DNA of 64,000 bases from Rhodospirillaceae bacterium (GCA_018649725.1 JABIHH010000023.1:1-64000); one strand, 5' to 3'. Counted from the first letter of the stretch, positions 42,566 through 52,986 are shown. A program made the numbers and translations. The notes: generated by a model not told the origin, from the letters alone.

Positions 42566-43486
42566 ATGTTTAATACGATGCGTAACTTTACTTTAGGGGC
42601 AATGGCCCTGCTTTTATCAGCTTGCGGCGCGACTTTCGATAGCGAGGCGCTGCGTCATCAAACAGATGATCGGGGGAATTTTTCCGCCGAGCTCGGGCGC
42701 GCCTATAAAAAATTTGCAATTTCTGAAATAGATCAAATGGCGGATTGGATTGATGGCGCGCATTTTGGCGAGAAAGCTCAAATGGCCTTTGCCAATGATC
42801 TGCCAAAACCGGAACGGGTTGAAGATTGGTGGTTAACCGATGCGCAAAAGCAAACTTTCATAAGCGCGCGTGAACGGCTGCTTCATAGCCTGGACCGCAA
42901 CTCAAAAAGACAAATCCCCCGCGTGGCCGCTTCGGCGCAGGTGAATTTCGACTGCTGGATCGAACAGCAGGAGGAGAACTGGCAGCTTGGCCATATCGAA
43001 AAATGTCGCAACGGTTTTTATGCTGCGGTTGAGCGACTGGAAGAGGTTGCTGCTTTGGCCAAAAGTCGTTACTTGGCAAAACCTCAGGGCCAAATTATAC
43101 CGGCCCGCCAAACCCTCATTGATCCGCGCTCAGAAAACGAGACCAGGACTTACACGCTTTATTTCACACTGGATAAATCTGATTTGAATAATAGCGCTAA
43201 AAGCCAAATTGACCGCGTTGTAAGGGATTATCGCGCTGGAGCGCCGGTAACCATCGTGCTTGCCGGACATGCGGACCGCTCTGGTGGGCAGCCTTATAAT
43301 CTCAGTTTGTCTCGCTTGCGGTCTGAAGCTGTGCGCCGTCGATTGATCCAGCATGGCGTGCCGGTTCAAATGATAGAAGCGCAAGCCTTTGGCGAATCAC
43401 GGCCTAAAAAGCGGACCGGCGACGGTATAAAAGAGCCGCTCAACCGACGGGTGGAAATTACAATCGGGCCAGCGCCTGCGTTATAG
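42566..43486 (+). CDS. OmpA-family outer membrane lipoprotein
   Basis: 306 residues. Signal peptide with lipobox LLSACG (Cys about 20), a helical middle of about 170 residues, and a C-terminal OmpA peptidoglycan-binding domain (about 195-303) with YTLYFTLDKSDLN, LAGHADRSGGQPYNLSLSRLR and the Asp and Arg that hold diaminopimelate. It likely tethers the outer membrane to the wall. GGGGAG 7 bases before the ATG gives a secure start; a second ATG at residue 5 is possible. It stands between the phosphoesterase-like gene (109-base gap) and apaG. Confidence 0.92.
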   Translation: MFNTMRNFTLGAMALLLSACGATFDSEALRHQTDDRGNFSAELGRAYKKFAISEIDQMADWIDGAHFGEKAQMAFANDLPKPERVEDWWLTDAQKQTFISARERLLHSLDRNSKRQIPRVAASAQVNFDCWIEQQEENWQLGHIEKCRNGFYAAVERLEEVAALAKSRYLAKPQGQIIPARQTLIDPRSENETRTYTLYFTLDKSDLNNSAKSQIDRVVRDYRAGAPVTIVLAGHADRSGGQPYNLSLSRLRSEAVRRRLIQHGVPVQMIEAQAFGESRPKKRTGDGIKEPLNRRVEITIGPAPAL

Positions 43487-43583
43487 CACCTCCTATTTAA
43501 ATTCTTAAAAGATGTATTCCGATCTGTCGAATTGTGCTAAATACAAAAGGAACTGTAATTTAGTACAATTCGATGGATTGAAG

Positions 43584-43976
43584 ATGTATTCGGAAGTTAC
43601 TAACTCGATTAAGATATCTGTCGATCCGACCTTTATGGAAGATCAATCTGAGCCGGAAGACTTTCATTTTGTCTGGGCCTATCACATTTGCATAGAGAAT
43701 CAGGGTGACGATACGGTGCAGTTGATGCGCCGCCATTGGCATATAACGGATTCCCAAGGGCGTATTCACGAAGTGCGCGGCGAAGGCGTTGTCGGTGAGC
43801 AACCCGTTTTAGAGCCGGGTGAAAGCTTTGAATATACCAGCGGGACACCTTTGGCGACGCCGTCCGGCTTTATGGTCGGCAGCTATCAAATGGTTGATAA
43901 GGAGGGCGCGAGCTTTAGTGTTTCGGTCCCGGCTTTTTCTCTCGACTCACCCCATGATTTAACCTTGGTGAGCTAA
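43584..43976 (+). CDS. apaG: ApaG protein
   Basis: 130 residues, standard length. Immunoglobulin-like fold with the family signature HIRIENQGDDTVQLMRRHWHITDSQG-type segment (here YHICIENQGDDTVQ, RRHWHITDSQG) and PGESFEYTSGTPLATPSG. Its role is uncertain (linked to cobalt/magnesium phenotypes and to Ap4A metabolism). The frame opens to 43512 but ATG 43584 with GGA 6 bases before fits the family N-terminus. In many relatives apaG is next to hslO; here the two are 4 kb apart. Confidence 0.95.
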   Translation: MYSEVTNSIKISVDPTFMEDQSEPEDFHFVWAYHICIENQGDDTVQLMRRHWHITDSQGRIHEVRGEGVVGEQPVLEPGESFEYTSGTPLATPSGFMVGSYQMVDKEGASFSVSVPAFSLDSPHDLTLVS

Positions 43977-44183
43977 AAAAATCTTTAAATATCAATAGGT
44001 TGAAATGGTTTTTCGCTTCGGTCTGGTGAAAGCGGAAAAAATCGCTATGTTAGGCGCCAATAAGTAACCAAAAGACATGATTTGCCCCGCAGAAAAATAG
44101 ATCTTGGGATTTGGATGATTCGCATTTAGCGGGTCATTTATTCCTTAATGTAGGGCCTAAGAAGGTCATGAGAGGATAAAAAA

Positions 44184-44783
44184 GTGACGAATAATAAAAA
44201 ACCGAGCCGCGAAGAAGCTGAGGCAGCAGTCCGTACTTTATTGCAATGGGCCGGTGATGATCCGAGCCGCGATGGACTGATTGATACCCCCGCTCGAGTG
44301 GTGCGCGCCTATGAAGAGTATTTCAGCGGCTATGACGACGATCCGCAGAAAATCCTGGGTCGGAGTTTCGATGAGACCGAAGGTTATGACGAAGTTGTTG
44401 TCTTAAAAGACATTCCTTTCGCGTCTCACTGTGAGCATCATATTGCGCCGATCTTGGGCAAAGTTCACATCGCTTATTTGCCAAAATCTCGCGTTGTCGG
44501 CATCAGTAAGCTTGCGCGTTTGGTCGAAACCTATGGCCGCCGTCTACAAATTCAAGAAAAAATGACCGCGCAGATTGCCAATACGTTGAACGATGTCTTG
44601 GACCCGGTTGGTGTTGCTGTGGTGATTGAAGCGGCGCATGAATGCATGACGACCAGAGGTATTGATAAGCCCGGTGTTAATATGGTGACCAGTACCATGT
44701 TGGGAGCTTTTCGGGATGATCCATCGACCCGCCGTGAATTTATGGCGATCATTGGCAATCCAACCAACGGCCACTACGGCTGA
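44184..44783 (+). CDS. folE: GTP cyclohydrolase I
   Basis: 199 residues, GTG start with GAGAGG about 8 bases upstream. Zinc ligands in [12 protein letters not shown] (Cys, His) and HECMTTRG (Cys); GTP-binding segments [20 protein letters not shown] are intact. It converts GTP to dihydroneopterin triphosphate, the first step of folate (and queuosine precursor) synthesis. It stands alone; the 207-base space before it holds no gene and only weak inverted repeats. Confidence 0.97.
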   Translation: MTNNKKPSREEAEAAVRTLLQWAGDDPSRDGLIDTPARVVRAYEEYFSGYDDDPQKILGRSFDETEGYDEVVVLKDIPFASHCEHHIAPILGKVHIAYLPKSRVVGISKLARLVETYGRRLQIQEKMTAQIANTLNDVLDPVGVAVVIEAAHECMTTRGIDKPGVNMVTSTMLGAFRDDPSTRREFMAIIGNPTNGHYG

Positions 44784-44883
44784 GTAAGCCTCTCTTAAGA
44801 AAGTAGACCTATAAAATCAATTGGCCATTCCTGTTTGGATGAGGCATCGTATTTAAAAGCGATGAGAATTAGGACCATTTGAC

Positions 44884-46332
44884 GTGATAGACTTTCGCCC
44901 CATATTCCTGATCTTAGGCATCTTGCTGACCACTTTGGCAGTCATGATGTTGATCCCGGCAATTGCAGATATTGTTGCCGGCAATCCGGATTGGCAGGTT
45001 TTTGCTGTGGCCGCCGGCGTGACGCTGTTTATCGGTGTCTCCTTATCGCTGACCAGCCGGGCTGGGGGTGCGTCATTATCCGTGCGCCAGGCGTTTATTC
45101 TGACGACACTGAGTTGGATCGTGCTAACGGCATTTGCGGCGCTGCCGTTTGCTTTTTCCCAGCTTGATCTCAGCATCACCGATGCCTTCTTTGAGGCGAT
45201 GTCCGGCATCACGACAACGGGCTCCACGGTCATCACGAATTTAGACATCGCCCCTCCGGGCCTCCTGCTGTGGCGGGCTTTGCTGCAATGGTTGGGCGGC
45301 ATTGGTATTATTGTGATGGCGTTGGCTGTCATGCCGTTGCTGAGGGTTGGCGGCATGCAGTTGTTTAGGATGGAATCTTCCGATCAATCAGAAAAAGCTC
45401 TGCCCCGTGCGGCCCAAGTCGCTGCCGCTATTGGTGCGATCTATGTTGGTCTGACCATGATTTGGGTGGCGCTATTGTGGTTTGCCGGGATGAGTGGGTT
45501 CGATGCGGTGGCCCATGCGATGACGACAATTGCGACAGGTGGATTCTCGACCTATGACGGCTCCATCGGGCATTTCGATAGCGCAGCGATTGATGCGATC
45601 ATCACGGTTGGCATGGTGATCGGTAGTCTGCCCTTCTTGCTTTATCTGATGGCGCTGCAAGGTAAGCCAAAAAATTTGCTGCAAGATACCCAAGTTCAGT
45701 GGTTTCTCACCATCCTCGCCGTCATTATTGTTGTCATCGCTGGCTGGCTGTGGCTGAAAAATGGTGAAGATCCTTTGCAATCGTTGCGCATGGCGGCTTT
45801 CAATGTGGTCTCGATTATGACCGGTACCGGTTATGCGACGGCGGGTTTTGATAAATGGGGTAGCCTGGCGATCCCGGTGTTTTTCTTCATTATGTTTATT
45901 GGGGGCTGTGCCGGTTCAACCACTTGCGGCATTAAGATTTTTCGTTTCCAAGTGCTCTATGCGGCGGCCCGAACCCAGTTTCATAATCTGGCCCAGCCCC
46001 ATGGTGTCTTCATTCCGTATTATAATCGACGCCCGATCCCGGAAGAGGTTATCGGCTCGGTGATGAGTTTTTTCTTTATCTTTTTTGCGACCTATACCGG
46101 GCTCGCCATTGCCCTGGCCTTTTTGGGGCTTGATTTTATCACCAGCGTCTCCGCTGCGGCGTCCGCGATTTCCAATGTCGGTCCGGGTCTTGGTCCCGTG
46201 GTCGGGCCGGAAGGCAATTATGCCAGCCTGCCGGCTGCCGCTAAGTGGATATTATCGATCGGCATGTTGCTCGGTCGTTTGGAGCTTTTCACCGTCATGG
46301 TCCTCTTTACCCGCTCGTTCTGGAGAGCCTAG
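44884..46332 (+). CDS. trkH: TrkH-family potassium transporter subunit
   Basis: 482 residues, GTG start with AGGA about 10 bases upstream. About ten to twelve helices in the four-fold MPM arrangement; selectivity-filter loops are visible in MSGITTTGSTVIT, TTIATGGFSTYD, IMTGTGYATAGF and SAISNVGPGLGP. It moves potassium with a Trk-type regulatory partner (TrkA), which is not in the window. The argE gene starts directly after the stop codon. Confidence 0.95.
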   Translation: MIDFRPIFLILGILLTTLAVMMLIPAIADIVAGNPDWQVFAVAAGVTLFIGVSLSLTSRAGGASLSVRQAFILTTLSWIVLTAFAALPFAFSQLDLSITDAFFEAMSGITTTGSTVITNLDIAPPGLLLWRALLQWLGGIGIIVMALAVMPLLRVGGMQLFRMESSDQSEKALPRAAQVAAAIGAIYVGLTMIWVALLWFAGMSGFDAVAHAMTTIATGGFSTYDGSIGHFDSAAIDAIITVGMVIGSLPFLLYLMALQGKPKNLLQDTQVQWFLTILAVIIVVIAGWLWLKNGEDPLQSLRMAAFNVVSIMTGTGYATAGFDKWGSLAIPVFFFIMFIGGCAGSTTCGIKIFRFQVLYAAARTQFHNLAQPHGVFIPYYNRRPIPEEVIGSVMSFFFIFFATYTGLAIALAFLGLDFITSVSAAASAISNVGPGLGPVVGPEGNYASLPAAAKWILSIGMLLGRLELFTVMVLFTRSFWRA

Positions 46333-47493
46333 ATGGCCAAGCATTTGACTTCGGAAGAATTGCTGAGGTCACTGATCAGTTTTGCCACGGTGTCGGCTTA
46401 TTCCAACAAAGAACTCATTGCTTTTGTGCAGGACTATCTCGCAGAGTTTGGCATTATCTGCAATATCGCGCCCAACGAAGATGGCACCAAAGCCGATCTC
46501 ATCGCGACAATTGGGCCAATGGCCCCCGGCGGTATTGTGCTCTCAGGCCACACCGACGTGGTCCCCGTCGAGGGCCAGGATTGGCACAGTGATCCGTTCG
46601 AAATGATAGAAAAAGACGGCAAGCTCTATGGCCGAGGGGCCTGCGATATGAAGGGATTTATTGCGGTCGCGCTAGCTCTCGTTCCTGAGTTTCTTGCGCG
46701 TGACCTGAAAGTCCCGCTCCATCTGGTATTTAGCTATGACGAAGAAGTCGGCTGCCTGGGCGCGCCTGGGCTGATTGCCCGGATGTGCAAAGATATCCCC
46801 ATGCCCAAAGCAGCCATCATCGGTGAGCCGACCAGCATGAAGCTCGTCAATGCCCATAAGGGCGTGGCATTGTTTGAAACCACGGTAACCGGCCGGCCCG
46901 GTCACTCGTCGCAAACCCATATGGGCGTCAATGCGATTTCCTATGCCGCGGCCTGTATCCATCACATTGGCGAGATTGCCGAAGAGCTTAAAGTCAGCGG
47001 TGCCATTGATGCGCGCTTCGAGCCGCCACACTCAACAATTTCTCCAGGCACAATTGAAGGCGGCACGGCGCTTAATATTATTGCCGAAGAATGTAAATTT
47101 GTCTGGGATTGTCGGTCTATTTCGGGCGAAGACGGGCTCACTGCCCTGAGCAAATTTGAAGCCTATTGCGCTGAAAACCTGATCCCCAAAATGCGGGAGA
47201 TCGCACCGGAGGCAAATATTCAAACCATTACCCAAGTCTCCACACCGCCGCTGGTCGCCGCCGATGACAACCCCGCCGAAGCCCTGGTCCGCCAACTCAC
47301 CGGCCAAAACCAAGCCGGCGTCGTCGCCTTCGCCGCCGAAGCCGGCCTCTTCCAAGAAGCTGGCGTGCCCTCGGTGATTTGTGGCCCCGGCTCCATCGAC
47401 CAAGCCCACCGCCCCGATGAGTATGTCGAAATATCTCAGCTTAAAGAATGCGAAGACTTCCTCCGCAAGCTCGCCAATTGGGCAGCCGAGTAG
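46333..47493 (+). CDS. argE: Acetylornithine deacetylase
   Basis: 386 residues, M20 peptidase fold. Zinc-binding motifs: SGHTDVVPV (His, Asp), GRGACDMKGF (Asp), YDEEVGCLG (Glu, Glu) and the distal His in GSIDQAHRPDEY. Converts N-acetylornithine to ornithine. The substrate choice between acetylornithine and other acyl amino acids is from overall similarity. argD and argF lie 3 kb away on the other strand, supporting arginine metabolism. Starts at the base after the trkH stop. Confidence 0.92.
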   Translation: MAKHLTSEELLRSLISFATVSAYSNKELIAFVQDYLAEFGIICNIAPNEDGTKADLIATIGPMAPGGIVLSGHTDVVPVEGQDWHSDPFEMIEKDGKLYGRGACDMKGFIAVALALVPEFLARDLKVPLHLVFSYDEEVGCLGAPGLIARMCKDIPMPKAAIIGEPTSMKLVNAHKGVALFETTVTGRPGHSSQTHMGVNAISYAAACIHHIGEIAEELKVSGAIDARFEPPHSTISPGTIEGGTALNIIAEECKFVWDCRSISGEDGLTALSKFEAYCAENLIPKMREIAPEANIQTITQVSTPPLVAADDNPAEALVRQLTGQNQAGVVAFAAEAGLFQEAGVPSVICGPGSIDQAHRPDEYVEISQLKECEDFLRKLANWAAE

Positions 47494-47541
47494 GAATTCT
47501 ATTCGGTGCCTGGCACTTAACTATTTCCGTTTAAAAGAGAG

Positions 47542-47570
47542 CTGGATCCCGGATCAAGTCCGGGATGACG
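47542..47570 (+). repeat. Dispersed palindromic element, copy C
   Basis: CTGGAT...ATGACG with stem ATCCCGGA / TCCGGGAT and loop TCAAG (47546-47566). It sits between the converging argE and lipoprotein genes, 9 bases from the latter's end, in the position of a terminator. Same family as 11975, 12024 and the 56157-56225 pair. Confidence 0.85.
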
Positions 47571-47578
47571 ATTTGGGC

Positions 47579-48169
47579 TTAAAACAAATAGCCTTGGAGG
47601 TTTTTTTCAATGCTTTGCTGCATGGCGGCGTTGAAATCGACCATGAGTTTCTCGATCAGATTGTACCAAATTTTGCGGCGATCGGCGAGGGAGGTTGCTT
47701 CGGAAACCGAGATAGAGCGTTGGGCCTTGGCGGTTACCACGGCTTGGCGGATATTGCGTTCACTAAGAATTTCTAACTGCGCTTCAACAAAAGTATCATA
47801 GCGATGAGATTGCTGGTTTTTGAAGACATCTTTGAAACCGCGATCTAATTTGAGCTTAATCTCCTGGGCATCGGCGCGGGTGATGGTGAGCCGGGCGGTA
47901 TTTTTCTTGCCCGCAATTTGCAGGCGATCTTCGGCCCATCTGATTAATGCCTTTTCTGGAGAGATCGGAAACTTGTGGGCGACATGCGGTGCGTCAGTAT
48001 TGCGCTCGAAATTGGAGACCAATTGAATATCAACCACCCGCATCTGGATTGCAGGCAGATGCTTAAAGGTCATCTCGGGGAAATTTTCTTGCGGAATGTT
48101 AGCCTGACAGGCGGCCAGCAGGATCACTGTGCTCAAAATTACAAGATGTGAGGCGAGCTTTTTCATCAT
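47579..48169 (-). CDS. Predicted lipoprotein of unknown function
   Basis: 196 residues from ATG 48169; ATG codons at 48178 and 48166 are also possible. Signal peptide with lipobox LLAACQ. The mature part is mixed alpha/beta: MRVVDIQLVSNFERNTDAPH, then FPISPEKALIRWAEDRLQ, LTITRADAQEIKLKL and a helical end. It reminds me of a LptE-like or DUF-type outer membrane assembly lipoprotein, but I cannot name a family. It is alone and ends at palindromic copy C. Confidence 0.8.
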   Translation of the reverse strand: MMKKLASHLVILSTVILLAACQANIPQENFPEMTFKHLPAIQMRVVDIQLVSNFERNTDAPHVAHKFPISPEKALIRWAEDRLQIAGKKNTARLTITRADAQEIKLKLDRGFKDVFKNQQSHRYDTFVEAQLEILSERNIRQAVVTAKAQRSISVSEATSLADRRKIWYNLIEKLMVDFNAAMQQSIEKNLQGYLF

Positions 48170-48224
48170 GCCATCCATTATACTACGATTGAGGCATGAT
48201 GGGGCTAACTAATTAAAATAAGCT

Positions 48225-49145
48225 TTAGGAATTTCTTATCGCCGCCAGCGCGTCATCATCAAATTCATAATCGGTGCGGCAAAACTCACAAGTGGCAACC
48301 ACCAGACCCGCCTCAGTTTTCATATCGCTGAGTTCTTCGGCTGGGAAAGAGGCAAGCGTGGCGGCGACTTTCTCACCTGAACAGCGGCATTTAAATTTGA
48401 GCGGCTTATTGTCATAAAGCCGGACACCATTTTCATGATAAAGGCGATATAAGAGATCCCAGGAATTCAATTCGGGATCGAGCATTTCTTCTTTGGTCAT
48501 CGAACTCATCAGCACAACGGCGTTGCGCCAGCTCTCATCGTCTTCTTCTTCGCTTAAATTGAGGCGCTGTTCCGCCCCTTCACCGGCGGCCGGCATCTTT
48601 TGGATCATCAGCGCAGCGGCGCGTCCGTTCTCAGGATCGGCAGCCAACAGAAGCGCGGTCTCAAGCTGTTCGGATTGGCGGAAATAGCTTTGAGCACATT
48701 CAGCGAGGCTCGCACCTTCCAAAGCCGTAATACCTTGATAACGCTCCATATCCGGGCCTTGATCGACGGTGAAAGCGATGTGGCCTGAGCCCATGAGGCG
48801 GGGCACAATTGAGCTTGTATCCGTACTATCGCCAATTTTTTCGCTATCGTATTTAACATAACCGCGCATTGCGCCATCGCTGGTGATATCAACGACCATC
48901 ATGCCAACGGGGCCATCGCTTTGGGTTTGGAGAATAAACAACCCGTCATATTTGAGCGAGTCGGCCAAGGCCGCTGTCATTGCGGACAACTCGCCCATCA
49001 AACCGGCGACGATAGCCGGGTAGCTGTGAGAGCCTATGATATCGCCATAAGCCTGGTCCAAACGCACCAAACGGCCGCGCACATTGGCACTTTCGACACT
49101 AAAGGGCTGAACTTCACTTGCGAATTGGGCTTTATCCGACATCAT
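48225..49145 (-). CDS. hslO: Hsp33 redox-regulated chaperone
   Basis: 306 residues. C-terminal zinc Cys in FKCRCSGEKV and ATCEFCRTDYEF give the CxC...CxxC redox switch; the N-terminal domain has GPVGMMVVDITSDGAMRGYV. Oxidative stress releases zinc and activates the holdase. Two adjacent ATG codons start it. It follows argF by 9 bases on the same strand, the argD-argF-hslO order usual in Alphaproteobacteria. Confidence 0.95.
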   Translation of the reverse strand: MMSDKAQFASEVQPFSVESANVRGRLVRLDQAYGDIIGSHSYPAIVAGLMGELSAMTAALADSLKYDGLFILQTQSDGPVGMMVVDITSDGAMRGYVKYDSEKIGDSTDTSSIVPRLMGSGHIAFTVDQGPDMERYQGITALEGASLAECAQSYFRQSEQLETALLLAADPENGRAAALMIQKMPAAGEGAEQRLNLSEEEDDESWRNAVVLMSSMTKEEMLDPELNSWDLLYRLYHENGVRLYDNKPLKFKCRCSGEKVAATLASFPAEELSDMKTEAGLVVATCEFCRTDYEFDDDALAAIRNS

Positions 49146-49154
49146 GAGGAGGCG

Positions 49155-50075
49155 TTATATAACTTCCAGGCAATAGGCGAGAATACCTTTCTGGGCATGC
49201 AGGCGGTTTTCCGCTTCATCCCAGACGACGCTTTGCGGGCCATCTATGACGGTATCAGTAACTTCCTCGCCCCGATGCGCTGGTAGGCAATGCATGAACA
49301 GCGCGTCAGAATTGGCTCGCGCCATTAAGGCGTCATTGACCTGATAGGGGCTCAAAAGCTGAATACGCTTATCGCGTTCGGCATCGTCGCCCATGGAGAC
49401 CCAGGTATCGGCGACCACACAATCAGCACCCTCAACTGCAGCGTTCGCATCAGTTGTGACATTGACCGTGCTGCCTTCAGAGTGTGCCCACTCGACCAAA
49501 TGCGCCGGGAGTTGAAATTCCTCGGGCGTCGCGACATTGAGCGTGAAGTTAAATTTCACCGCTGCATGTAGGAAGCTCGCCGCGACATTATTTCCATCTC
49601 CGACCCAGGTTATTGTTTTGCCTTCGATCGGGCCGCGATGCTCCTCGAAAGTCATGATGTCAGCCATGATCTGGCAAGGATGGCTGTCATCGGTGAGGCC
49701 ATTGATTACCGGCACAGAGGCAAATTCTGCCAACCATTCAAGCCTTTGATGGGAATCCGTCCGGATCATGATCGCATCGGCAAAGCGCGATAACACGCGC
49801 GCCGTATCAGCAACGCTTTCGCCGCGCCCCAATTGCGAATCCTGACTGCCCAGGACAACAACCTCGCCGCCCAATTGCCGCATACCGACTTCAAAGGAAA
49901 CGCGGGTTCGGGTCGAAGACTTTTCAAAAATGAGAACCAGCGTGTGGTCGAGCAAAGGTTTAGCATGACCGCGTCCGGCTTTTTTGAGCGCGCTGGCTTT
50001 GTCCAGGATAGATCGCAAAGTTGCGCCATCAAACTGATCAATGTCGAGAAAATGCCGCGCAGGGGAACTGGCCAT
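49155..50075 (-). CDS. argF: Ornithine carbamoyltransferase
   Basis: 306 residues. Carbamoyl-phosphate motif [22 protein letters not shown], ornithine-binding DTWVSMG and the [13 protein letters not shown] block are intact. Makes citrulline from ornithine. ATG 50075 has GGAGGA 5 bases before; the frame upstream to 50147 is non-homologous. One base separates it from argD's stop codon. Confidence 0.97.
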   Translation of the reverse strand: MASSPARHFLDIDQFDGATLRSILDKASALKKAGRGHAKPLLDHTLVLIFEKSSTRTRVSFEVGMRQLGGEVVVLGSQDSQLGRGESVADTARVLSRFADAIMIRTDSHQRLEWLAEFASVPVINGLTDDSHPCQIMADIMTFEEHRGPIEGKTITWVGDGNNVAASFLHAAVKFNFTLNVATPEEFQLPAHLVEWAHSEGSTVNVTTDANAAVEGADCVVADTWVSMGDDAERDKRIQLLSPYQVNDALMARANSDALFMHCLPAHRGEEVTDTVIDGPQSVVWDEAENRLHAQKGILAYCLEVI

Positions 50076-50076
50076 T

Positions 50077-51252
50077 TTATCCTCCAAAGCCCTCACAAGC
50101 CTGATCAAAGAGGGCGAGCCCTTCATCGATTTCAGCTTCGGTGACAATCAGCGGTGGGATGATCCGAATAACATTGCCGCCGGCGGGGACGGTCAGCAGG
50201 CCTAACTCTTCGCCCGCTTTGACGATATCTAAATTGACGACGCTGTCATCACAAACGATGCCGACGAGCAGACCCTGGCCGCGCACGTCGCCCAAGAAGT
50301 CATGCTTAGAACTGATCGCTTCAAGCTGGCTCCGAAGATAGGCGCCGGTTTTTTGCACATTCTCCAAGAAACCATCGCCCAATACAATATCCAGCACCGC
50401 ATTGGCGGCTGCCGACGCCATCGGATTACCGCCATAGGTCGAGCCGTGGGTGCCAGGTGCCATGGCAGAGGTTGCCTTTTCATTGGCCAGGCACGCGCCA
50501 ACCGGGAAGCCACCACCCAGACCTTTGGCAACAGCCACAACATCTGGCTGCAGCTCCGCCCATTCATGGGCAAACAGTTTGCCGGTCCGACCAATGCCGG
50601 TTTGAACTTCATCCATAAAGAGCAGCAGGCCAAATTCGTCGGCGGTCTCTCTCAAACGCTTGAAGTAATCTGGCTCGGCATAATTGATGCCGCCTTCGCC
50701 CTGAATGGGCTCAATCAAAATGGCCGCGGTTTCATCCGTGATGGCATCTCTAAGCTCGTTCAAATTACCAAACGCAACTTGATCAAAACCGTCCAGCATT
50801 GGCGAGAAGCCGGCCATGTGCTTTTCATTTTTGGCGGCTGACAATGTTGCCAGCGTCCGGCCATGGAAGCTGCCGGTGCAGGTGATCACCCGGTATTTTT
50901 CCGGATGGCCATTTTCAGACTGAAAACGCCGGACAATTTTAAGTCCGCATTCAACAGCCTCGGCACCTGAATTACAGCAAAACACGGAGCTCGCAAAACT
51001 ATGATCGACAAGGCGTTGGGCGAGGCGCTCTTGGCCTGGAATTCGGTAGAGGTTGGAATAGTGCATAACCTTACCGGCTTGTTCCTGGATGGCTTGGACC
51101 AAATGCGGATGCGAATGGCCGAGCGCGCTGACAGCAATACCTGACCCAAAGTCGAGATATTTCTTGCCTTCTGTCGATGTTAGATAAACGCCATCACCCT
51201 GCTCAAAGGCAATGTCTGCCGGGGCATAGGTAGGCATGATTGCGGACGTCAC
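50077..51252 (-). CDS. argD: Acetylornithine aminotransferase
   Basis: 391 residues, GTG start at 51252 with AAGGAGAG 4-6 bases upstream. Class III aminotransferase: [41 protein letters not shown]-type segment ([13 protein letters not shown]), PLP lysine in [15 protein letters not shown]. Converts acetylglutamate semialdehyde to acetylornithine. A strong promoter lies at 51318-51346, heading the argD-argF-hslO run. Confidence 0.97.
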   Translation of the reverse strand: MTSAIMPTYAPADIAFEQGDGVYLTSTEGKKYLDFGSGIAVSALGHSHPHLVQAIQEQAGKVMHYSNLYRIPGQERLAQRLVDHSFASSVFCCNSGAEAVECGLKIVRRFQSENGHPEKYRVITCTGSFHGRTLATLSAAKNEKHMAGFSPMLDGFDQVAFGNLNELRDAITDETAAILIEPIQGEGGINYAEPDYFKRLRETADEFGLLLFMDEVQTGIGRTGKLFAHEWAELQPDVVAVAKGLGGGFPVGACLANEKATSAMAPGTHGSTYGGNPMASAAANAVLDIVLGDGFLENVQKTGAYLRSQLEAISSKHDFLGDVRGQGLLVGIVCDDSVVNLDIVKAGEELGLLTVPAGGNVIRIIPPLIVTEAEIDEGLALFDQACEGFGG

Positions 51253-51317
51253 GATGCTCTCCTTTAAAAAAATTAAGGACGGCACTAAAATCAGTTAACC
51301 GTCCGGGAAAGCGGCGC

Positions 51318-51346
51318 AGTATCTGAATCTTACGCGGTTTTGTCAA
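51318..51346 (-). promoter_or_regulatory. Strong sigma-70-type promoter of argD-argF-hslO
   Basis: Minus strand: consensus -35 TTGACA (51346-51341), 17-base spacer, -10 GATACT (51323-51318), about 65 bases before the argD start. Independent of the upstream ABC permease genes. No ArgR-like operator was recognised. Confidence 0.7.
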
Positions 51347-51373
51347 TATAAATGGTAGAAAAATGGGGGGATT

Positions 51374-52171
51374 TTAGGATTTCAGTTTATAACCGCTGGC
51401 AAAAAGTTTGACGCAGGCGAGCCAAAAAAGGGCGATTAAAGATGTGAGAAGTATGATGCCTATGGTGAGATCGCCATCATGCAGACCCAGGAAGCCATAG
51501 CGAAATCCGTCGATCATGTAGAAGAACGGATTGAAGTGGGCGATTTTTTGAAACATCTCGGGCAGGTGCTGGGTCGAGTAAAAAGTGCCGGATAAAAATG
51601 TCAGCGGCAGGATAACGAAATTATTGATCGAAGCGACGTGATCTATTTTCTCTGCCCAAATGGCGGTGATGAGGCCCAGAACCGACATCAGCATGGAGGC
51701 GGCGACGGCATAAAATAGCACAAAGAACCAGGAATGGATCTCGATGCTAGTGAAAATCGCCATGCCGATGAGAACGGTGAGGCCGACCAACAAACCCCGT
51801 GTTGTGCTGGAGAGAACATAGCCTGCCGTAAGCTCGCCGGGTGACATCGGCGGCATCAATGTATCAACAATGGTCTCGACGACTTTCTCAAACATCAGGG
51901 AGAAAGAGGCATTGGCAAAAGCGGCTGTCATCATAGCCATCAAGGTGAGACCTGGTACCAGAAAGCGGATGAAGGGAATGTCACCGATTGAACGGCCTTC
52001 GCCGGCGAAGGCCAAATTGAAAATTGCTAAAAACAGCAGCGCCGTGATGACTGGCGCGAAAAAAGTCTGGGCGGCAATCTTGAAAAATCGCAGGACTTCC
52101 CGGCGATACAGCGACCAGGTGCCGAGCATATTCCAACGGCCTTGGCGGGGGCGGGTATCTATGATCTGCAT
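51374..52171 (-). CDS. ABC-2 type permease, third of three tandem paralogues
   Basis: 265 residues with six helices. Family landmarks: FLRFLVPGLTLMAM-like loop (IPFIRFLVPGLTLM), EKVVETIVDTLMPPMSP, SSTTRGLLVGL and FNPFFYMIDGFRYG. Exports a substrate such as polysaccharide, lipid or drug together with an ATPase, which is absent here. It follows the middle copy after 4 bases. See the finding on the tandem triplet. Confidence 0.88.
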   Translation of the reverse strand: MQIIDTRPRQGRWNMLGTWSLYRREVLRFFKIAAQTFFAPVITALLFLAIFNLAFAGEGRSIGDIPFIRFLVPGLTLMAMMTAAFANASFSLMFEKVVETIVDTLMPPMSPGELTAGYVLSSTTRGLLVGLTVLIGMAIFTSIEIHSWFFVLFYAVAASMLMSVLGLITAIWAEKIDHVASINNFVILPLTFLSGTFYSTQHLPEMFQKIAHFNPFFYMIDGFRYGFLGLHDGDLTIGIILLTSLIALFWLACVKLFASGYKLKS

Positions 52172-52175
52172 CCGC

Positions 52176-52982
52176 TCAATCCTTAATCTTATAGCCGGTT
52201 TTGAACATCACGTAGCATGTTGCCCACAATACTATGTTTACCGCCACAACAACGATCGCGCCAATCTCAATCGCACCATCGGTCTGGCCGGTAAAGCCGA
52301 AGCGCAAACCGTCGATCAGATAGAAAAATGGATTGTAATGGCTGATCATTTGCATGGTTTCGGGAAACCGCGTGATCGGAAAAAAAGTACCGCTCAAAAA
52401 GGACAGGGGGAGGATAATGAAATTGGTGATGGTCGAGACGTGATCAAATTTCTCCGCCCAAATGCCTGTCATCATGCCCATTGAACCCATCATAAGTGCC
52501 GCGCCAACCGCATAGAAAACGACCGCGCCAATATTGTGAATCTCGATCGGTACGACGAAGGAGAGGCTAACGCCAACGCCAATGGCAACCATGAGACCGC
52601 GGGTCGCGCCGCTCATGACAAAGCCAATGGTCAACTCCATCGGGCTCAAAGGCGGCATCAAGGTGTCGACGATATTCTCGTTGAGTTTTTGCTGGATGAG
52701 CGAAGTTGAGGTATTGGCAAAAGCGTTTTGCAAGATTGTCATCATGAGAAGGCCGGGGGCCAGGAACTCAACATAAGGCAGGCCATTGACCGTGCGCCCA
52801 CCACCGAAAGCGACCCCAAAGACGGTCAAAAAAAGCAACGTCGTAATGATTGGAGCCAGCAAAGTTTGACCGAAAATTTTAAGGTAGCGATGAACTTCCT
52901 TGGCATAAAGTGTCCACAAACCCTGCCAGTTGGTACTGGTCAGCACGGGGCGGATTTTAAGCGGAGTTTGTGGGCTCGCCAT
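52176..52982 (-). CDS. ABC-2 type permease, second of three tandem paralogues
   Basis: 268 residues with six helices, alignable over its full length with its neighbours: VEFLAPGLLMMTILQNAFANT, NIVDTLMPPLSPMELT, SGATRGLMVAI, YNPFFYLIDGLRFGF. The three copies share the order and spacing of these blocks but differ in detail, so the duplications are not recent. It lies 4 bases before the third gene and 4 bases after the first. Substrate unknown. Confidence 0.88.
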   Translation of the reverse strand: MASPQTPLKIRPVLTSTNWQGLWTLYAKEVHRYLKIFGQTLLAPIITTLLFLTVFGVAFGGGRTVNGLPYVEFLAPGLLMMTILQNAFANTSTSLIQQKLNENIVDTLMPPLSPMELTIGFVMSGATRGLMVAIGVGVSLSFVVPIEIHNIGAVVFYAVGAALMMGSMGMMTGIWAEKFDHVSTITNFIILPLSFLSGTFFPITRFPETMQMISHYNPFFYLIDGLRFGFTGQTDGAIEIGAIVVVAVNIVLWATCYVMFKTGYKIKD

Positions 52983-52986
52983 CGGT